Shown here: piece after piece, positions 44,370-54,767 of the stretch
How positions within the stretch are numbered: position 1 is the first letter of the stretch
Layout of the letters: every line of letters starts with the position of its first letter
Assembly: GCA_030681675.1 (NCBI GenBank)
Contig: JAUXRP010000015.1
Location: 1-64,000 of the forward strand
DNA length: 64,000 nucleotides
Direction of reading: 5' to 3'
Origin: Candidatus Planktophila sp.
GTDB taxonomy: Bacteria > Actinomycetota > Actinomycetes > Nanopelagicales > Nanopelagicaceae
Program-made: the position numbers and the translations under genes
The notes under the pieces: generated by a model
What the model was told of the DNA's origin: nothing
Database searches by the model: none
The model's input: the letters and a program-made list of their open reading frames with translations, nothing else

Positions 44370-44481
44370 GACTCTCTACTGAGCCCCTGACATTATTGAA
44401 AAGTTATTAACAGGTATCTTCAACAGGAGGTCGGTTTCCTTGCCTAAGATTCTTTAAGAGTTGCCTGATGAGATCGTCGGG

Positions 44482-44560
44482 ATTGAAGCCGAAACACCTG
44501 CGTGAGGAGATCCTGGGTTTGAGGCTTTTGGTATCGACGAAGCAGGTGTAAGGCTTCAAT
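44482..44560. other. Long interrupted inverted repeat between pirin and HNH genes
   Basis: ATTGAAGCC-gaa-ACACCTGC (44482-44501) pairs with GCAGGTGT-aa-GGCTTCAAT (44542-44560): 17 pairs in two blocks with a 40-nt loop. There is no T-run, so it is not a typical terminator. It lies in the 213-bp gap between two minus-strand genes and might be a structured leader, an element remnant or a recombination relic. Confidence 0.5.
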
Positions 44561-44582
44561 AATCCACTTCCAAAGTTTTTCT

Positions 44583-45671
44583 TTAGCCCTCTTGCATCTT
44601 AGTTGGCGCACCGTGAACTTTAAGAACATCGGATGCATTACTCAGATCGGCTTGTGGAGTCGAAACTGAGCTCTGTTTTGATCCCTCACCACTGCGGTTC
44701 AAAGGCTTCTTTGCATCATCTCTATACATCGCTGGAACCGTACCCAGCAAACCCTTTTGGAAATCTTCAAAAGCTTGGAGAACTTCACGCTTAGTATTCA
44801 TGACAAATGGCCCCATCCATGCGACGGGTTCATTAATAGGTGCTCCACCTAAAATAAATAACTCCAACGCAGGGGAGCGGCTCTCTTGCGAATCAGCGGC
44901 GCGCACCACAATCGTGTCACCTTCACCAAAGACCGTGGATTGACCTGTCTGTACAGGGCGGTGTTCATCACCGACAAAACCAAAACCTGCAGCAACGTAG
45001 ACCAGTGCGTTGTAATCCTTACGCCACGGAAGACGAAGTTCTGCACCGGCTGCAACCGTTGCGTGGATTAAAGTAATTGGAGTCTGCGTTGTTCCAGGAC
45101 CAGAATGTCCGTCGACATCCCCTGCGATAACGCGAATCAACGCACCACCATCGGCCGAAGTTAAGAGTGCTACATCTTTAGCTCGCACATCTTGATAAGC
45201 AGGTGGAGACCATTTCTTTGCAGCAGGTAAGTTGACCCACAATTGAAAACCGTGAAATAAACCACCACTCATGACCAAACTCTCAGGTGGAGTTTCAATA
45301 TGCAAAATCCCGGCACCAGCAGTCATCCATTGTGTATCTCCATTTGAAATCCTTCCACCACCACCGTTGTTATCCTTGTGATCAAAGATTCCGTCAATTA
45401 TGTAGGTAACGGTTTCAAAGCCGCGGTGTGGATGCCAAGGAGTTCCCTTAGGTTCACCCGGTGCGTATTCAACTTCGCCCATCTGATCCATCATGATGAA
45501 TGGATCGAGTTCGGACATATCTATTCCAGCAAATGTTCGACGAACCGGAAAGCCTTCACCCTCATACCCCTGCGGCGCAGTAGTAACACTCTTAACTGAT
45601 CGGGCACGAGCTCCAGGAACTTCACTCACTCGTGGCAAAACAGTGATATCGGCAACGGTTATAGCTGGCAT
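44583..45671 (-). CDS. Pirin family protein
   Basis: 362 residues, two cupin domains. The first has HPHRGFETVTYIIDGIFDHKDNNG and WMTAGAGILHIE, giving the His-x-His, His and Glu metal ligands. Some pirins have quercetinase activity or sense redox; function here is not fixed by sequence. The C-terminus has about 50 extra polar residues after the second cupin. Start supported by AAGGAGAGAG on the minus strand. The operator at 45699-45718 lies 28 nt upstream. Confidence 0.93.
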   Translation of the reverse strand: MPAITVADITVLPRVSEVPGARARSVKSVTTAPQGYEGEGFPVRRTFAGIDMSELDPFIMMDQMGEVEYAPGEPKGTPWHPHRGFETVTYIIDGIFDHKDNNGGGGRISNGDTQWMTAGAGILHIETPPESLVMSGGLFHGFQLWVNLPAAKKWSPPAYQDVRAKDVALLTSADGGALIRVIAGDVDGHSGPGTTQTPITLIHATVAAGAELRLPWRKDYNALVYVAAGFGFVGDEHRPVQTGQSTVFGEGDTIVVRAADSQESRSPALELFILGGAPINEPVAWMGPFVMNTKREVLQAFEDFQKGLLGTVPAMYRDDAKKPLNRSGEGSKQSSVSTPQADLSNASDVLKVHGAPTKMQEG

Positions 45672-45698
45672 ATTCTCTCTCCTTAGTTGTAGCCAATA

Positions 45699-45718
45699 GT
45701 AGTTGAACTTTCAACTAC
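45699..45718. promoter_or_regulatory. Perfect operator palindrome of the pirin gene
   Basis: GTAGTTGAA-N2-TTCAACTAC, identical arms to 40683-40702; only the two central bases differ. Located 28 nt upstream of the minus-strand pirin start, where it would block the promoter or early elongation. Confidence 0.75.
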
Positions 45719-45933
45719 ATGCAACCCGATCCAAGAGAAAGGACCGACCACGTCGATTTTCGCAGTTAAGAGTTCGTAGAAATCCTATCTTTGTCTGAAG
45801 TGGACGACTGCGTTGAATTTAGCCTCACTATCAAGCCCGTGGGATTTCGAAGGACGAGTTGACAAGAAGATCGAGAGTTCGGCAGATTCCCGACAATATC
45901 CACTATTTGCCCTACAACGCATACCCTTAGAAA

Positions 45934-46308
45934 ATGCTAAGAATCCAATGCATCACCATTGATTGCCACAATCCGACGGTCCTCGCGCAGTTCTGGGCAC
46001 AAGCACTCGGCTGGAAGATGGATGAAAACGCCACGGAGAATGAGGCCTATATTGAAAGCAAACTAGGACCAACTAACATCGATGGCTACCCAGATCTTCT
46101 CTTTATTAAAACGCCTGACCAGAAAAGTACCAAGAACAGAGTGCACTTAGATCTTCGCCCGACAAATCAATTGGAAGAAGTTGAACGCCTTGAAAAAATC
46201 GGCGCCACACGAATTGAAATAGGGCAGTCTAGTTATAGCGAAACAACATGGATAGTAATGGCAGATCCCGAGGGAAATGAATTTTGCATACTTAAAGCTC
46301 TTGGTTAA
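45934..46308 (+). CDS. VOC/glyoxalase-like protein
   Basis: 124 residues: IQCITIDCHNPTVLAQFWAQALGW and VHLDLRP, then WIVMADPEGNEFCILK, the beta-alpha-beta3 pattern of one full VOC domain with the final Glu of GNEFC. Metal ligands are only partly visible, so the enzymatic activity is uncertain. Its end overlaps the convergent pntB end by 4 nt. Confidence 0.8.
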   Translation: MLRIQCITIDCHNPTVLAQFWAQALGWKMDENATENEAYIESKLGPTNIDGYPDLLFIKTPDQKSTKNRVHLDLRPTNQLEEVERLEKIGATRIEIGQSSYSETTWIVMADPEGNEFCILKALG

Positions 46309-47696
46309 AGAGCTTTAAGCGCAGAGACCACCTTAGTTAGTGATGCCTTTGCATCACCGAACAAGAGCATGGTCTTAGGATCATATAAAAGCTCGTTTTC
46401 GATTCCAGCAAAGCCTGGACGCATCGAACGCTTTAAGAAGATGACATTAGCTGCGTTTGAAACATGCAGAATTGGCATTCCATAGATTGGACATCCTGGA
46501 GTATTTTCAGCGGCAGGATTAACAACGTCATTTGCACCGATAACTATTGCTACATCGGTCTGGCTAAAGGTTGGATTAATCTCGTCCATCTCCTCTAACT
46601 GATCGTATGGAACATTTGCCTCTGCCAACAACACATTCATATGTCCCGGCATGCGACCTGCAACGGGGTGAATTCCATATGCAACATCTATCCCTTTAGA
46701 CATCATTAAATCCGCTAATTCGCGCACTGTATGTTGTGCCTGGGCAACGGCTAAACCAAAGCCTGGCACGATAACCACTCGACGTGCGTAGTTAAGCAAA
46801 ATTGCAACGTCATCAGGTGAGCCAGAACGTACTGGACGTTCTTCAGCAGAATCAGATGCAGCTTGTGGTTTTGCGGTGAATGCACCAAAGAGCGTTCCAA
46901 ATAATGAACGTCCCATTGCCTCGGCCATTAAGCGCGTCAAGATTGTTCCAGATGCACCGACGAGAGTTCCGGCGATGATTAAGAGAACTGAGTCAAGTAC
47001 ATAACCACTTGCTGCAACGGTCAAACCAGTAAATGCATTTAATAGCGAGATGACGATAGGTACATCTGCGCCTCCAACTGGAAGCACAAAGAGCACACCA
47101 AAGAGAAGTGATAAGCCGGCAAGTACAAGCAGAGGTGTAGTTCCTAGGGCTGACACAACCCAACCACCAACTCCAATTACGCTAACTAAGGTAGCGGCGA
47201 TTATGAATCGGCCAGCAGGAAAGATCACTGGTCGAGTTGTCATAAGCTCTTGCAACTTCATGAAGGTAATAATCGAGCCGCTAAAAGATACACAACCGAC
47301 GATTACGGTAAAGACGGTGAAGATAACTTCAGCCGTTGTCGCTTCATCGCCTAGGCGAAGGTATTCAACTATTGCGACAAGAGCGGCCGCTCCGCCACCT
47401 ACACCATTAAATAATGCAACGAGCTGAGGCATCTGCGTCATCTGCACTTTACGTGCTGCAGGTACACCGACAGCTAGACCAACAAATATCGCTCCGAGAA
47501 TCCAGCCCAGATTATTTAATGGAAGTGAAGATCCAGGTGCTGCATAAAAGAAGACAACAAGCGTTGCTAGCGTTGCACCGAATGCACCGATTAAGTTTCC
47601 ACGACGCGCTGTCTTTGGATGCGAGAGGCCTTTAAGGGCAAGGATGAATGCAACCCCTGCAGCTAGGCCGATGAGGTCATACAGTGTGCGGCTCAT
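46305..47696 (-). CDS. pntB: NAD(P) transhydrogenase subunit beta
   Basis: 463 residues. About nine transmembrane segments form the proton channel domain, then a C-terminal NADP(H)-binding domain with PGFGLAVAQAQH, HPVAGRMPGHMNVLLAEA and GANDVVNPAA. It works with PntAA/PntAB to reduce NADP+ using NADH and the proton gradient. Last gene of the argF-pnt cluster; overlaps pntAB by 4 nt. Confidence 0.96.
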   Translation of the reverse strand: MSRTLYDLIGLAAGVAFILALKGLSHPKTARRGNLIGAFGATLATLVVFFYAAPGSSLPLNNLGWILGAIFVGLAVGVPAARKVQMTQMPQLVALFNGVGGGAAALVAIVEYLRLGDEATTAEVIFTVFTVIVGCVSFSGSIITFMKLQELMTTRPVIFPAGRFIIAATLVSVIGVGGWVVSALGTTPLLVLAGLSLLFGVLFVLPVGGADVPIVISLLNAFTGLTVAASGYVLDSVLLIIAGTLVGASGTILTRLMAEAMGRSLFGTLFGAFTAKPQAASDSAEERPVRSGSPDDVAILLNYARRVVIVPGFGLAVAQAQHTVRELADLMMSKGIDVAYGIHPVAGRMPGHMNVLLAEANVPYDQLEEMDEINPTFSQTDVAIVIGANDVVNPAAENTPGCPIYGMPILHVSNAANVIFLKRSMRPGFAGIENELLYDPKTMLLFGDAKASLTKVVSALKAL

Positions 47697-47974
47697 TTTT
47701 TCTTTCCCTTGAACATTTCAAGCATTCGATCGGTAACTACAAAGCCACCAACCATGTTGATGGTAGCCAATACGATGGCTGCAACTGCAAGGCTTAGTTC
47801 AAGATTGGTTGAGCTGTGATCGGCCACAATGATTGCACCCACCAGAATCACACCGTGGATTGCATTTGCGCCTGACATCAGCGGAGTGTGCAACGTGGAT
47901 GAAACTTTAGATACAACTTCAAAGCCGACGAAGACGGCTAAAACGAAGATAGAAAGGATTGCTATCGGCTCCAT
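47693..47974 (-). CDS. pntAB: NAD(P) transhydrogenase subunit alpha part 2
   Basis: 93 residues with three transmembrane helices: LSIFVLAVFVGFEVV, TPLMSGANAIHGVILVGAIIVA and LAVAAIVLATINMVGGFVVTDRMLEMF, the conserved end of the membrane part of the alpha subunit. Split alpha subunits of this kind occur in three-gene pnt operons. Start abuts the pntAA stop with no gap. Confidence 0.95.
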   Translation of the reverse strand: MEPIAILSIFVLAVFVGFEVVSKVSSTLHTPLMSGANAIHGVILVGAIIVADHSSTNLELSLAVAAIVLATINMVGGFVVTDRMLEMFKGKKK

Positions 47975-49102
47975 TTACTTACCTCCTGCATTTCTACGAG
48001 ACCCACCATGCGTAACGGCCGCCCCATTAATAATTTCATCCTCGAAGTTGAGTGCGAAGGCGACTTTTTCATCATCCTTAGCTGGAGTAGTAAAGAGAGT
48101 CAAAAGATTTACAACATTGCGCGAGTATAAGAATGATGCGTGGAATGGAAGCTGGCTTGGAACATCTTTTCCACCCCAGATTCGAACTCCACCTGATGTT
48201 GTAATAATTTCGCCAGGCTTTGATCCTTCAACATTTCCGCCAGTTTCAGCGGCTAGGTCGATGATGATTGTTCCCGGCGCCATTGAATTGACCATAGCCT
48301 GGGTCATTAAACGCGGCGCCTGGCGTCCCGGTACGGCGGCGGTAGTTATCACTACATGGGATTTAGCAATAAATGGTGTGAGAAGTGCTTGTTGTTGTGC
48401 CGCACGATCTTCAGTCATCTCTCGCGCATAACCGCCAGCCCCCTCTAAAGCTTCGAGTTCAAGTTCGATAAATGTTGCACCCATCGAACGAACCTCATCG
48501 GCAGATGCTGGACGAACATCGTATGCAGATACAACGGCTCCTAATCGACGTGCTGTTGCGATTGCTTGCAAACCTGCAACACCTGCACCAAGAACTAATA
48601 CTTGTGCAGGAGTGACTGTGCCTGCAGCTGTCATAAGCATTGGGAAAAATCGAGGCGAGAGTTCGGCACCTACTAACGCCGCACGATAACCGGCGCATAA
48701 TGCCTGAGAAGAAAGTGCATCCATAGATTGAGCACGCGAAATTCGCGGAACAAGTTCAAGTGAAAATGCAGTAACCCCTGCAGCAACTGCCGCGTCGATT
48801 GAATCAACTGCAGTAACCGGTGACATAAAACTTATAGTTATTGCACCTTTCTTCAACGTTGCAATCTGAGTTGGCGTTAATGGTTGTACAGAGAGAACGG
48901 CATCAGCGGTGCTGAGAACCTCACCGTTCGAGATCGTTGCACCAGCGTTGACATAGTCTGCATCTGTTGCTTGCGAAAGTACTCCGGCACCAGATTCGAT
49001 AACTACATCGAAACCTAGTCGAGTCAATTTATTGATAATGTCGGGAACTAGCGCCACGCGCTTTTCACCCTCATGAATTTCTTTAGCTACGGCTATAAGC
49101 AT
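47975..49102 (-). CDS. pntAA: NAD(P) transhydrogenase subunit alpha part 1
   Basis: 375 residues: EIHEGEKRVALVPD at the start, then LVLGAGVAGLQAIATARRLGAVVSAYDVRP, the NAD-binding Rossmann segment, and the RxxQ-type loop followed by TTAAVPGRQAPRLMTQAMV, as in alanine-dehydrogenase-like domain I. Cytoplasmic NADH-oxidising part of the proton pump. It starts 10 nt after argF on the minus strand. Confidence 0.95.
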   Translation of the reverse strand: MLIAVAKEIHEGEKRVALVPDIINKLTRLGFDVVIESGAGVLSQATDADYVNAGATISNGEVLSTADAVLSVQPLTPTQIATLKKGAITISFMSPVTAVDSIDAAVAAGVTAFSLELVPRISRAQSMDALSSQALCAGYRAALVGAELSPRFFPMLMTAAGTVTPAQVLVLGAGVAGLQAIATARRLGAVVSAYDVRPASADEVRSMGATFIELELEALEGAGGYAREMTEDRAAQQQALLTPFIAKSHVVITTAAVPGRQAPRLMTQAMVNSMAPGTIIIDLAAETGGNVEGSKPGEIITTSGGVRIWGGKDVPSQLPFHASFLYSRNVVNLLTLFTTPAKDDEKVAFALNFEDEIINGAAVTHGGSRRNAGGK

Positions 49103-49112
49103 GCGGGAAATA

Positions 49113-50057
49113 CTACTGGCTAGAGCCTTTCAGGTCACATCTGACAAGGTGATATAGCAAAGATTGAATGGTGGTTCTGCGGTGATATGCCTCTCGCCAA
49201 ATGAGTGATTTTGTTCCGTCAATCACAGAGGCTTCGACCTCTTCACCACGGTGCGCAGGTAAACAGTGCATGAACACAGAATCTTTTTGTGTGAGTGACA
49301 TTAAGTTTTCTGTAACTGCAAATGGTGAGAGTGCTAGCACTTTCGCATCGCGTTCATCTTCGGAGTCGCCCATGGACATCCATACATCGGTATACAAAAC
49401 GCTTGCATCTTTTGCCGCTGCCTCTGGATCATGAAGTACTTCAATCTTTCCGCCGTTTTGCTTTGCAATATTTTGTGCGATTTCAACAACTACAGGATCA
49501 GGTGACCAACGACCGGTTGGAGTCGCCGCAACTACATGTGCACCCATAATCGCGCCCATAATTAACCAAGCATTCGACATATTGTTTCCATCACCTAAGT
49601 AAACAAATTTGCGACCGGTAATATCTTTTCCAAAGTGTTCGCGAATAGTTAACCAATCTGCAAGAAGTTGTGTTGGGTGATCATCATCTGTTAATGCATT
49701 AATAACTGGAATCGATGCATTAGCGCCTAGTTCATTTACATCTGACTGGGCAAAGGTTCGAATAATCAAGGCACTGCAGTAACTGCTAATAATCTTTGCC
49801 GTATCGGCAATACTTTCACCGCGACCTAGTTGCAACTCGTCACCGCGGATGAATATTGGAGTTCCTCCAAGATGGGCCACAGCCGTTTCTGAGGAGAGTC
49901 GGGTCCGAGTAGAAGGCTTGGTCATGTAAATCGCAACGCTCTTATTGGCTAGAGCAGTGTTAGAGCGCAAGGGATTAGTTGCAAAATCAGCCGCCGTTTC
50001 CAGCAAGAGCTCAATATCTTGTCGACTCAGATCCTGGGTGCGTAGTAAGTCCTTCAT
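49113..50057 (-). CDS. argF: Ornithine carbamoyltransferase
   Basis: 314 residues. STRTRLSSE is the carbamoyl-phosphate loop, HPTQLLADWLTI the second conserved segment, and HCLPAHRGEEV the ornithine-side motif with the reactive Cys. Makes citrulline in arginine synthesis. It is the first gene of an apparent operon with the transhydrogenase genes and shares no other arg genes nearby. Confidence 0.95.
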   Translation of the reverse strand: MKDLLRTQDLSRQDIELLLETAADFATNPLRSNTALANKSVAIYMTKPSTRTRLSSETAVAHLGGTPIFIRGDELQLGRGESIADTAKIISSYCSALIIRTFAQSDVNELGANASIPVINALTDDDHPTQLLADWLTIREHFGKDITGRKFVYLGDGNNMSNAWLIMGAIMGAHVVAATPTGRWSPDPVVVEIAQNIAKQNGGKIEVLHDPEAAAKDASVLYTDVWMSMGDSEDERDAKVLALSPFAVTENLMSLTQKDSVFMHCLPAHRGEEVEASVIDGTKSLIWREAYHRRTTIQSLLYHLVRCDLKGSSQ

Positions 50058-50110
50058 TTGCGAATTCTACCCGTAGTTTCTCAGGCGCTGAAGGTATTCT
50101 AATCCACCTT

Positions 50111-50380
50111 ATGGGAATCTTCAGAAAAGGCACAATCGAGAGCGAGTCAGATACCGATCTCTTAACCAGACCTGTCCTAGAAGATGACGATGGCGGGCAT
50201 GACCGCTTTGCCCATTATGTAAAGAAGGACAAGATAGTTGAGTCAGCAGTAACAGGTAAATCGGTTCGTGCACTGTGTGGGAAGAAATGGACGCCATCCC
50301 GAGATCCTGAAAAGTATCCGATCTGCCCAACGTGTAAAGAAATCTATGCAGGCCTGAAGCAAGCACCAGAAGATAAATAG
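50111..50380 (+). CDS. DUF3039 protein
   Basis: 89 residues from ATG 50111; the frame is open far upstream but family members start here. DGGHDRFAHYVKKDKIVESAVTGKSVRALCGKKWTPSRDPEKYPICPTCKEIY is the DUF3039 core with a CxxC and an upstream Cys that suggest zinc binding. Conserved in Actinobacteria, function unknown. The GH18 gene begins 2 nt after the stop. Confidence 0.85.
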   Translation: MGIFRKGTIESESDTDLLTRPVLEDDDGGHDRFAHYVKKDKIVESAVTGKSVRALCGKKWTPSRDPEKYPICPTCKEIYAGLKQAPEDK

Positions 50381-50382
50381 CG

Positions 50383-52236
50383 ATGCACAGTAAGTTTCGC
50401 ATCGCCACTGTATTGTTGCTGTGCACGATCTTCTCTTTCGCGCTCACCTCTAGCGCAGTGGAAAACCAACCTCGCACAATCGTCAGTGGGTGGATTCCTT
50501 ACTATTCAGTCAAAACTGTTCTACCTTTTATAAAGAAATTACCAACCGCTAATCCTCCAATTGCGGGTGCACCAGTTACTTGCGAACCAAGTGAGTACAC
50601 CCCTCAAGATATCGTTGCATTAAATGCCTCCTATTTGTTTACAAACAAAGACTTAATGAAAGAGGTAATGCCCTTTTGGTTCTCGTTAAAGTCGCCGACA
50701 TTCATTCGTAATGACTACACAACTGGCAATCCATCGTGGCCGATGGCTGACACACTTTGTTTAATGCGTAAAACTGGTTTGAAAATTATTCCAACAATGA
50801 CAGATGGCACCAACAAGTTAGTTTTAAGTGGATATTTAGCTAATCCTCAAACCCGAACAACGATAGTTAATACAATTGTGGATTTAGTCAATAAGAATGG
50901 GTTTGATGGAATCGATTTAGATTTTGAGGGTTTTGCCTTTGTGGATCCCAACACAACGTGGGCTAAAACTGCACCGCTTTGGGTGAGCTTCATTAAAGAA
51001 TTAAGCCTTCAACTCCACGCATCGCAGAAACTCCTTTCTGTTTCTACGCCTTATGTATTTAATCCAACTGAAAAACAAAAGGGATACACGGTTTATGCTT
51101 GGGCGGAAATCGCCTCGAGTATCGATCGTTTAAGAATCATGACGTATGACTATTCAGTTGCCAGACCTGGGCCAATCGGCCCTATAGCGTGGACTGAAAA
51201 AACTATGAAGTATGCAATAAGTATTATGCCGGCGTCAAAGGTCTTTATTGGTTTACCCGGATATGGTCGAGATTGGATTACATCGATTATAGGCACATGT
51301 CCTACGAATGCACCTGTTGGATTAAAAGTTGGGTCAAGAGCTGCAACTTTCAAAATGAATTATGCAAACACTAAAGCGGCAATCGATAAAGCAATTCCTG
51401 TCTTTGATGTGAAAAATAGTGAAGTAACGTATTCCTATGTTCAGACATTTAATGGATTAACTTCCAAGGGGGCCGCGACTTCTTGCACGGTATCACGCAC
51501 AGTTTGGTATCAAAATGATCGGAGTTATACCGAACGAATGAACTTAGTCGCCAAGTATCAACTAGGAGGTGCTGCTTTATGGACCCTTGGCATGGAGGAT
51601 CCAACTGCTACTACCGCAATGCGAAATGTCGCACTTGCTATTGCACCTGCCGCTGTAAAAAACTCTTTAACTATTGAAAACGTTGAGTCGAAGACGGTCA
51701 ATTATGGCGATATATTCACTCTCAAAGGAGTCCTAACTCTTAAGGACAATGTACCGATAGCTGGGCTTGAAGTAAGTATTGAAATGAAGCGTGAAGGTGA
51801 AACGGCATGGACAACAATTGCAGCGTTGGCTACTGCAGAAGATGGTTCTATTTCTACTCCTATAACCATTGGACGAAGCGCCGCTTTTCGCTTGACTACA
51901 ACTGGTACCTGGGAGCGTGCAGAATCAACTAGCAATGAAGAGTTTGTCTTAGTGCGCCCAAAACTAATTCTCGAGCGGCCCTCAACAGTTCAACACGGCA
52001 GACCGATCCACATAACAGGCAAGATATTGCCTCTCACAACTGGAGCTACCGTGATGCTTCAACGAATAGTTGCAGGTAAGTGGCAAAATATCGGTGTGAG
52101 CACAGTGACTGATTCAAATGGAGAGTTCAGTTTAGAAACCACCGAAGTGGCAAGAGGTATTGCGGTTTTAAGAGTCCAGATTATTAACGGCGAACAGGAG
52201 ATTACTTCTCCAGAGTTATCAATTGTGGTTCGATAA
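50383..52236 (+). CDS. Secreted glycosyl hydrolase family 18 protein
   Basis: 617 residues. A signal peptide (about 1-27, cut after SSA) leads to a GH18 barrel with DGIDLDFEG (catalytic Glu182), the MTYDYS segment with the substrate-binding Tyr, and a C-terminal WTLGMED. From about residue 425 come two immunoglobulin-like modules ([41 protein letters not shown]). It may cleave chitin or peptidoglycan-type glycans outside the cell; the barrel resembles spore/cell-wall GH18 hydrolases. Confidence 0.87.
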   Translation: MHSKFRIATVLLLCTIFSFALTSSAVENQPRTIVSGWIPYYSVKTVLPFIKKLPTANPPIAGAPVTCEPSEYTPQDIVALNASYLFTNKDLMKEVMPFWFSLKSPTFIRNDYTTGNPSWPMADTLCLMRKTGLKIIPTMTDGTNKLVLSGYLANPQTRTTIVNTIVDLVNKNGFDGIDLDFEGFAFVDPNTTWAKTAPLWVSFIKELSLQLHASQKLLSVSTPYVFNPTEKQKGYTVYAWAEIASSIDRLRIMTYDYSVARPGPIGPIAWTEKTMKYAISIMPASKVFIGLPGYGRDWITSIIGTCPTNAPVGLKVGSRAATFKMNYANTKAAIDKAIPVFDVKNSEVTYSYVQTFNGLTSKGAATSCTVSRTVWYQNDRSYTERMNLVAKYQLGGAALWTLGMEDPTATTAMRNVALAIAPAAVKNSLTIENVESKTVNYGDIFTLKGVLTLKDNVPIAGLEVSIEMKREGETAWTTIAALATAEDGSISTPITIGRSAAFRLTTTGTWERAESTSNEEFVLVRPKLILERPSTVQHGRPIHITGKILPLTTGATVMLQRIVAGKWQNIGVSTVTDSNGEFSLETTEVARGIAVLRVQIINGEQEITSPELSIVVR

Positions 52237-52238
52237 TC

Positions 52239-52559
52239 ATGGTGAAACTCGATGAAGCCCCTGCCACAGAAATTAAAGAGGATTTAGAGGAAGCTATACA
52301 TGCCGCCTTTATTAGTGATAAACCATGGGTCACAATCGTTTGGGATGATCCAGTAAATCTCATGTCGTATGTCACGTATGTGTTAATGAAGCTTTTCAAT
52401 TTTACGCGAGAGAAAGCCCATGAATTAATGATGCAGGTGCATACTCAAGGCAAAGCGGTTGTGTCGACTGGAAGCCGCGAAGAGATGGAGCGCGATGTAT
52501 CGCGGTTACATGAGTATGGCCTTTGGGCAACGCTTCAACGCGTAGACCATGAATTATGA
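52239..52559 (+). CDS. clpS: ATP-dependent Clp protease adaptor ClpS
   Basis: 106 residues: [48 protein letters not shown] is the full ClpS core with the N-degron pocket residues Asn-Leu-Met and Asp-Asp. Delivers N-end-rule substrates to ClpAP/ClpCP. Overlaps the DUF2017 gene by ATGA. Confidence 0.95.
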   Translation: MVKLDEAPATEIKEDLEEAIHAAFISDKPWVTIVWDDPVNLMSYVTYVLMKLFNFTREKAHELMMQVHTQGKAVVSTGSREEMERDVSRLHEYGLWATLQRVDHEL

Positions 52560-53131
52560 GCAAGAAATCGAATAGCGATAATCCTGGGTTTACTCGCCAC
52601 GGTAAGAATGACTATGTAGCGAATTTTTCACCATCAGAAAAAGAAGTTTTAATAAATCTTGTGCAGCAGATAATTGAACTCTTAAGCGAGCGTACCGACA
52701 ATCACAGCGAAGATCCTTTAGCTGAAATGATTGGGATTACTAGCCATGATTCGCCACCTGAAGACGAGGTTCTACTTCGGTTATTACCTAATGCCTATTC
52801 CGATCAAGTTGAAGCCGCTGAGTTTCGTAGGTACACCGAATTAACTTTGCGTGCTAATAAATCTGTTAATGCTGTGTCGATGCATACAGATTTGATGAAC
52901 TCGACGGATGGCTGCATTGACATTGATCATCAAGGTGCAAATGCTTGGCTTGGTGCAATGAATGATATTCGTCTGGCATTGGGCGTGAGATTGAAAATTC
53001 AGAGTAACTCTTATGAGGAGCTAGAGATTTTGGCACCCGATGATCCAATGCGTGGTGTTTACGCGGTCTATAGTTGGTTGGGGTGGCTTCAAGAGAGCTT
53101 AATTCAAGCATTGATGGATGATGCTATCTGA
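52556..53131 (+). CDS. DUF2017 family protein
   Basis: 191 residues. [20 protein letters not shown] opens it, [21 protein letters not shown] and [25 protein letters not shown] are the conserved blocks. Always beside clpS in Actinobacteria; the role is unknown but coupling to ClpS suggests protein quality control. Confidence 0.85.
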   Translation: MSKKSNSDNPGFTRHGKNDYVANFSPSEKEVLINLVQQIIELLSERTDNHSEDPLAEMIGITSHDSPPEDEVLLRLLPNAYSDQVEAAEFRRYTELTLRANKSVNAVSMHTDLMNSTDGCIDIDHQGANAWLGAMNDIRLALGVRLKIQSNSYEELEILAPDDPMRGVYAVYSWLGWLQESLIQALMDDAI

Positions 53132-53161
53132 CGCAGTATTCCGCGCGGTAGGATTTACGAT

Positions 53162-53959
53162 ATGAGCAACGCGCCAATTGGAATCTTTGATTCTGGAGTA
53201 GGCGGACTTACGGTTGCTAGGTCGATCTTAGATCAACTCCCAAATGAATCCACACTATATATAGGTGATACGGCCCGCGGCCCGTATGGACCTCGACCAC
53301 TGGCTGAAGTGCGTGAGTTTGCACTTGAGAGCTTAGATTTTCTAGTCGAGCAAGGCGTAAAAGCCATTGTCATTGCCTGCAATACGGCGAGTGCTGCGAT
53401 GCTTCGCGATGCACGCGAACGCTACTCAATTCCTGTTATTGAAGTAATCCAACCAGCTGCTCGTCGAGCGGTCTCTGCAACTCGGACTGGAAAAATTGGT
53501 GTAATTGGTACTCGCGCAACTATCGACTCAGCGGCGTATTTAGATGCCTTCGCTGCAGCGCCTCAGTTGGATATTACGTCGATTTCTTGCCCGCTATTTG
53601 TCGAATATGTAGAGCGAGGCGAGACTTCGGGAGATGCGATTACTGAAATTGCCCGAGAGTATTTAGCACCTTTCATCGATGCAAAAATCGATACTTTGGT
53701 CTTAGGGTGCACGCACTACCCACTTTTAACTGGCGTAATTTCATACGTCATGGGTGATAGCGTCACACTTGTTTCCAGCGCCGAAGAAACGGCTAAGGAT
53801 TTGTACAGAACTCTGGTAGAAAAAAACCTTTTGCGTATCCAGCAAGATGAGCTACCGACACATAGATTCTTGGCAACTGGCGATGCGGATGCATTTGAGA
53901 GTTTAGCTCGTCGTTTTCTCGGCCCTGAAGTAACAAAAGTAGAACATCAAGAGCTTTAG
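53162..53959 (+). CDS. murI: Glutamate racemase
   Basis: 265 residues. [29 protein letters not shown] with catalytic Cys, and [11 protein letters not shown] with the second catalytic Cys. Provides D-glutamate for peptidoglycan. Part of the clpS-DUF2017-murI-rph-rdgB series. Confidence 0.96.
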   Translation: MSNAPIGIFDSGVGGLTVARSILDQLPNESTLYIGDTARGPYGPRPLAEVREFALESLDFLVEQGVKAIVIACNTASAAMLRDARERYSIPVIEVIQPAARRAVSATRTGKIGVIGTRATIDSAAYLDAFAAAPQLDITSISCPLFVEYVERGETSGDAITEIAREYLAPFIDAKIDTLVLGCTHYPLLTGVISYVMGDSVTLVSSAEETAKDLYRTLVEKNLLRIQQDELPTHRFLATGDADAFESLARRFLGPEVTKVEHQEL

Positions 53960-54004
53960 CCAGTCACACCTGCGTTCAACTTAACAAAGCAATAGGAGCA
54001 CTAC

Positions 54005-54730
54005 ATGGCAAGAAATGATGGAAGAGAAGTTAGCGCTTTGCGTGAAATTAAATTTACACGTGGTTGGTTGGACCATGCCGAAGGCTCAGTACTAGTTGAG
54101 TTCGGTAAGACTCGAGTTTTGTGTGTTGCTTCTTTTTCTCCTGGAGTGCCACGTTGGTTAAAGGACAGTGGAACTGGATGGGTTACGTCAGAGTATGCAA
54201 TGCTGCCACGTGCAACACATACTCGCTCTGATCGCGAAAGCGTAAAGGGAAAACTTGGTGGGCGAACTCAGGAGATTTCTCGTTTAGTCGGTCGCTCATT
54301 ACGCGCAGTCGTTAATACAAAGGAGCTTGGTGAAAACACAATAGTAATTGATTGCGATGTACTTCAAGCCGACGGCGGAACGCGTACTGCAGCAATAACT
54401 GGTGCATACGTTGCATTAGCAGATGCAATCACTTGGGCTAAAAGCCAAGGTCACATCAAGACCACGGCTAATCCAATGAGCGATTCAGTTGCAGCGGTGA
54501 GCGTTGGAATAATCGATGGTGTTCCGATGCTAGATCTTTGCTATGAAGAGGATGTTCGTGCTGGAACAGACATGAATGTCGTTGTTGCCGGTGATGGTCG
54601 CTTTATAGAAGTTCAAGGAACTGCCGAGGGGGAGCCCTTCGATCGCGAGCTACTCAATCAACTCCTAGATCTTGCGGTCAATGGATGTAAAGAGTTAAGC
54701 GAACTCCAAAAAGCAGCGCTCTCTCAGTAG
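54005..54730 (+). CDS. rph: Ribonuclease PH
   Basis: 241 residues. [44 protein letters not shown], and [23 protein letters not shown] with the phosphate-binding Arg. Trims 3' ends of tRNA precursors with phosphate. AATAGGAG precedes the ATG. Confidence 0.96.
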   Translation: MARNDGREVSALREIKFTRGWLDHAEGSVLVEFGKTRVLCVASFSPGVPRWLKDSGTGWVTSEYAMLPRATHTRSDRESVKGKLGGRTQEISRLVGRSLRAVVNTKELGENTIVIDCDVLQADGGTRTAAITGAYVALADAITWAKSQGHIKTTANPMSDSVAAVSVGIIDGVPMLDLCYEEDVRAGTDMNVVVAGDGRFIEVQGTAEGEPFDRELLNQLLDLAVNGCKELSELQKAALSQ

Positions 54731-54767
54731 TTGGTTGTCGACTCAACGATGAAGAGAGTTTGAAAAA

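Noticed and set aside
44444-44638. 64-codon minus-strand frame overlapping the pirin 3' end
   Set aside because: It overlaps the real pirin gene and the inverted repeat, and shows no motif or good start.
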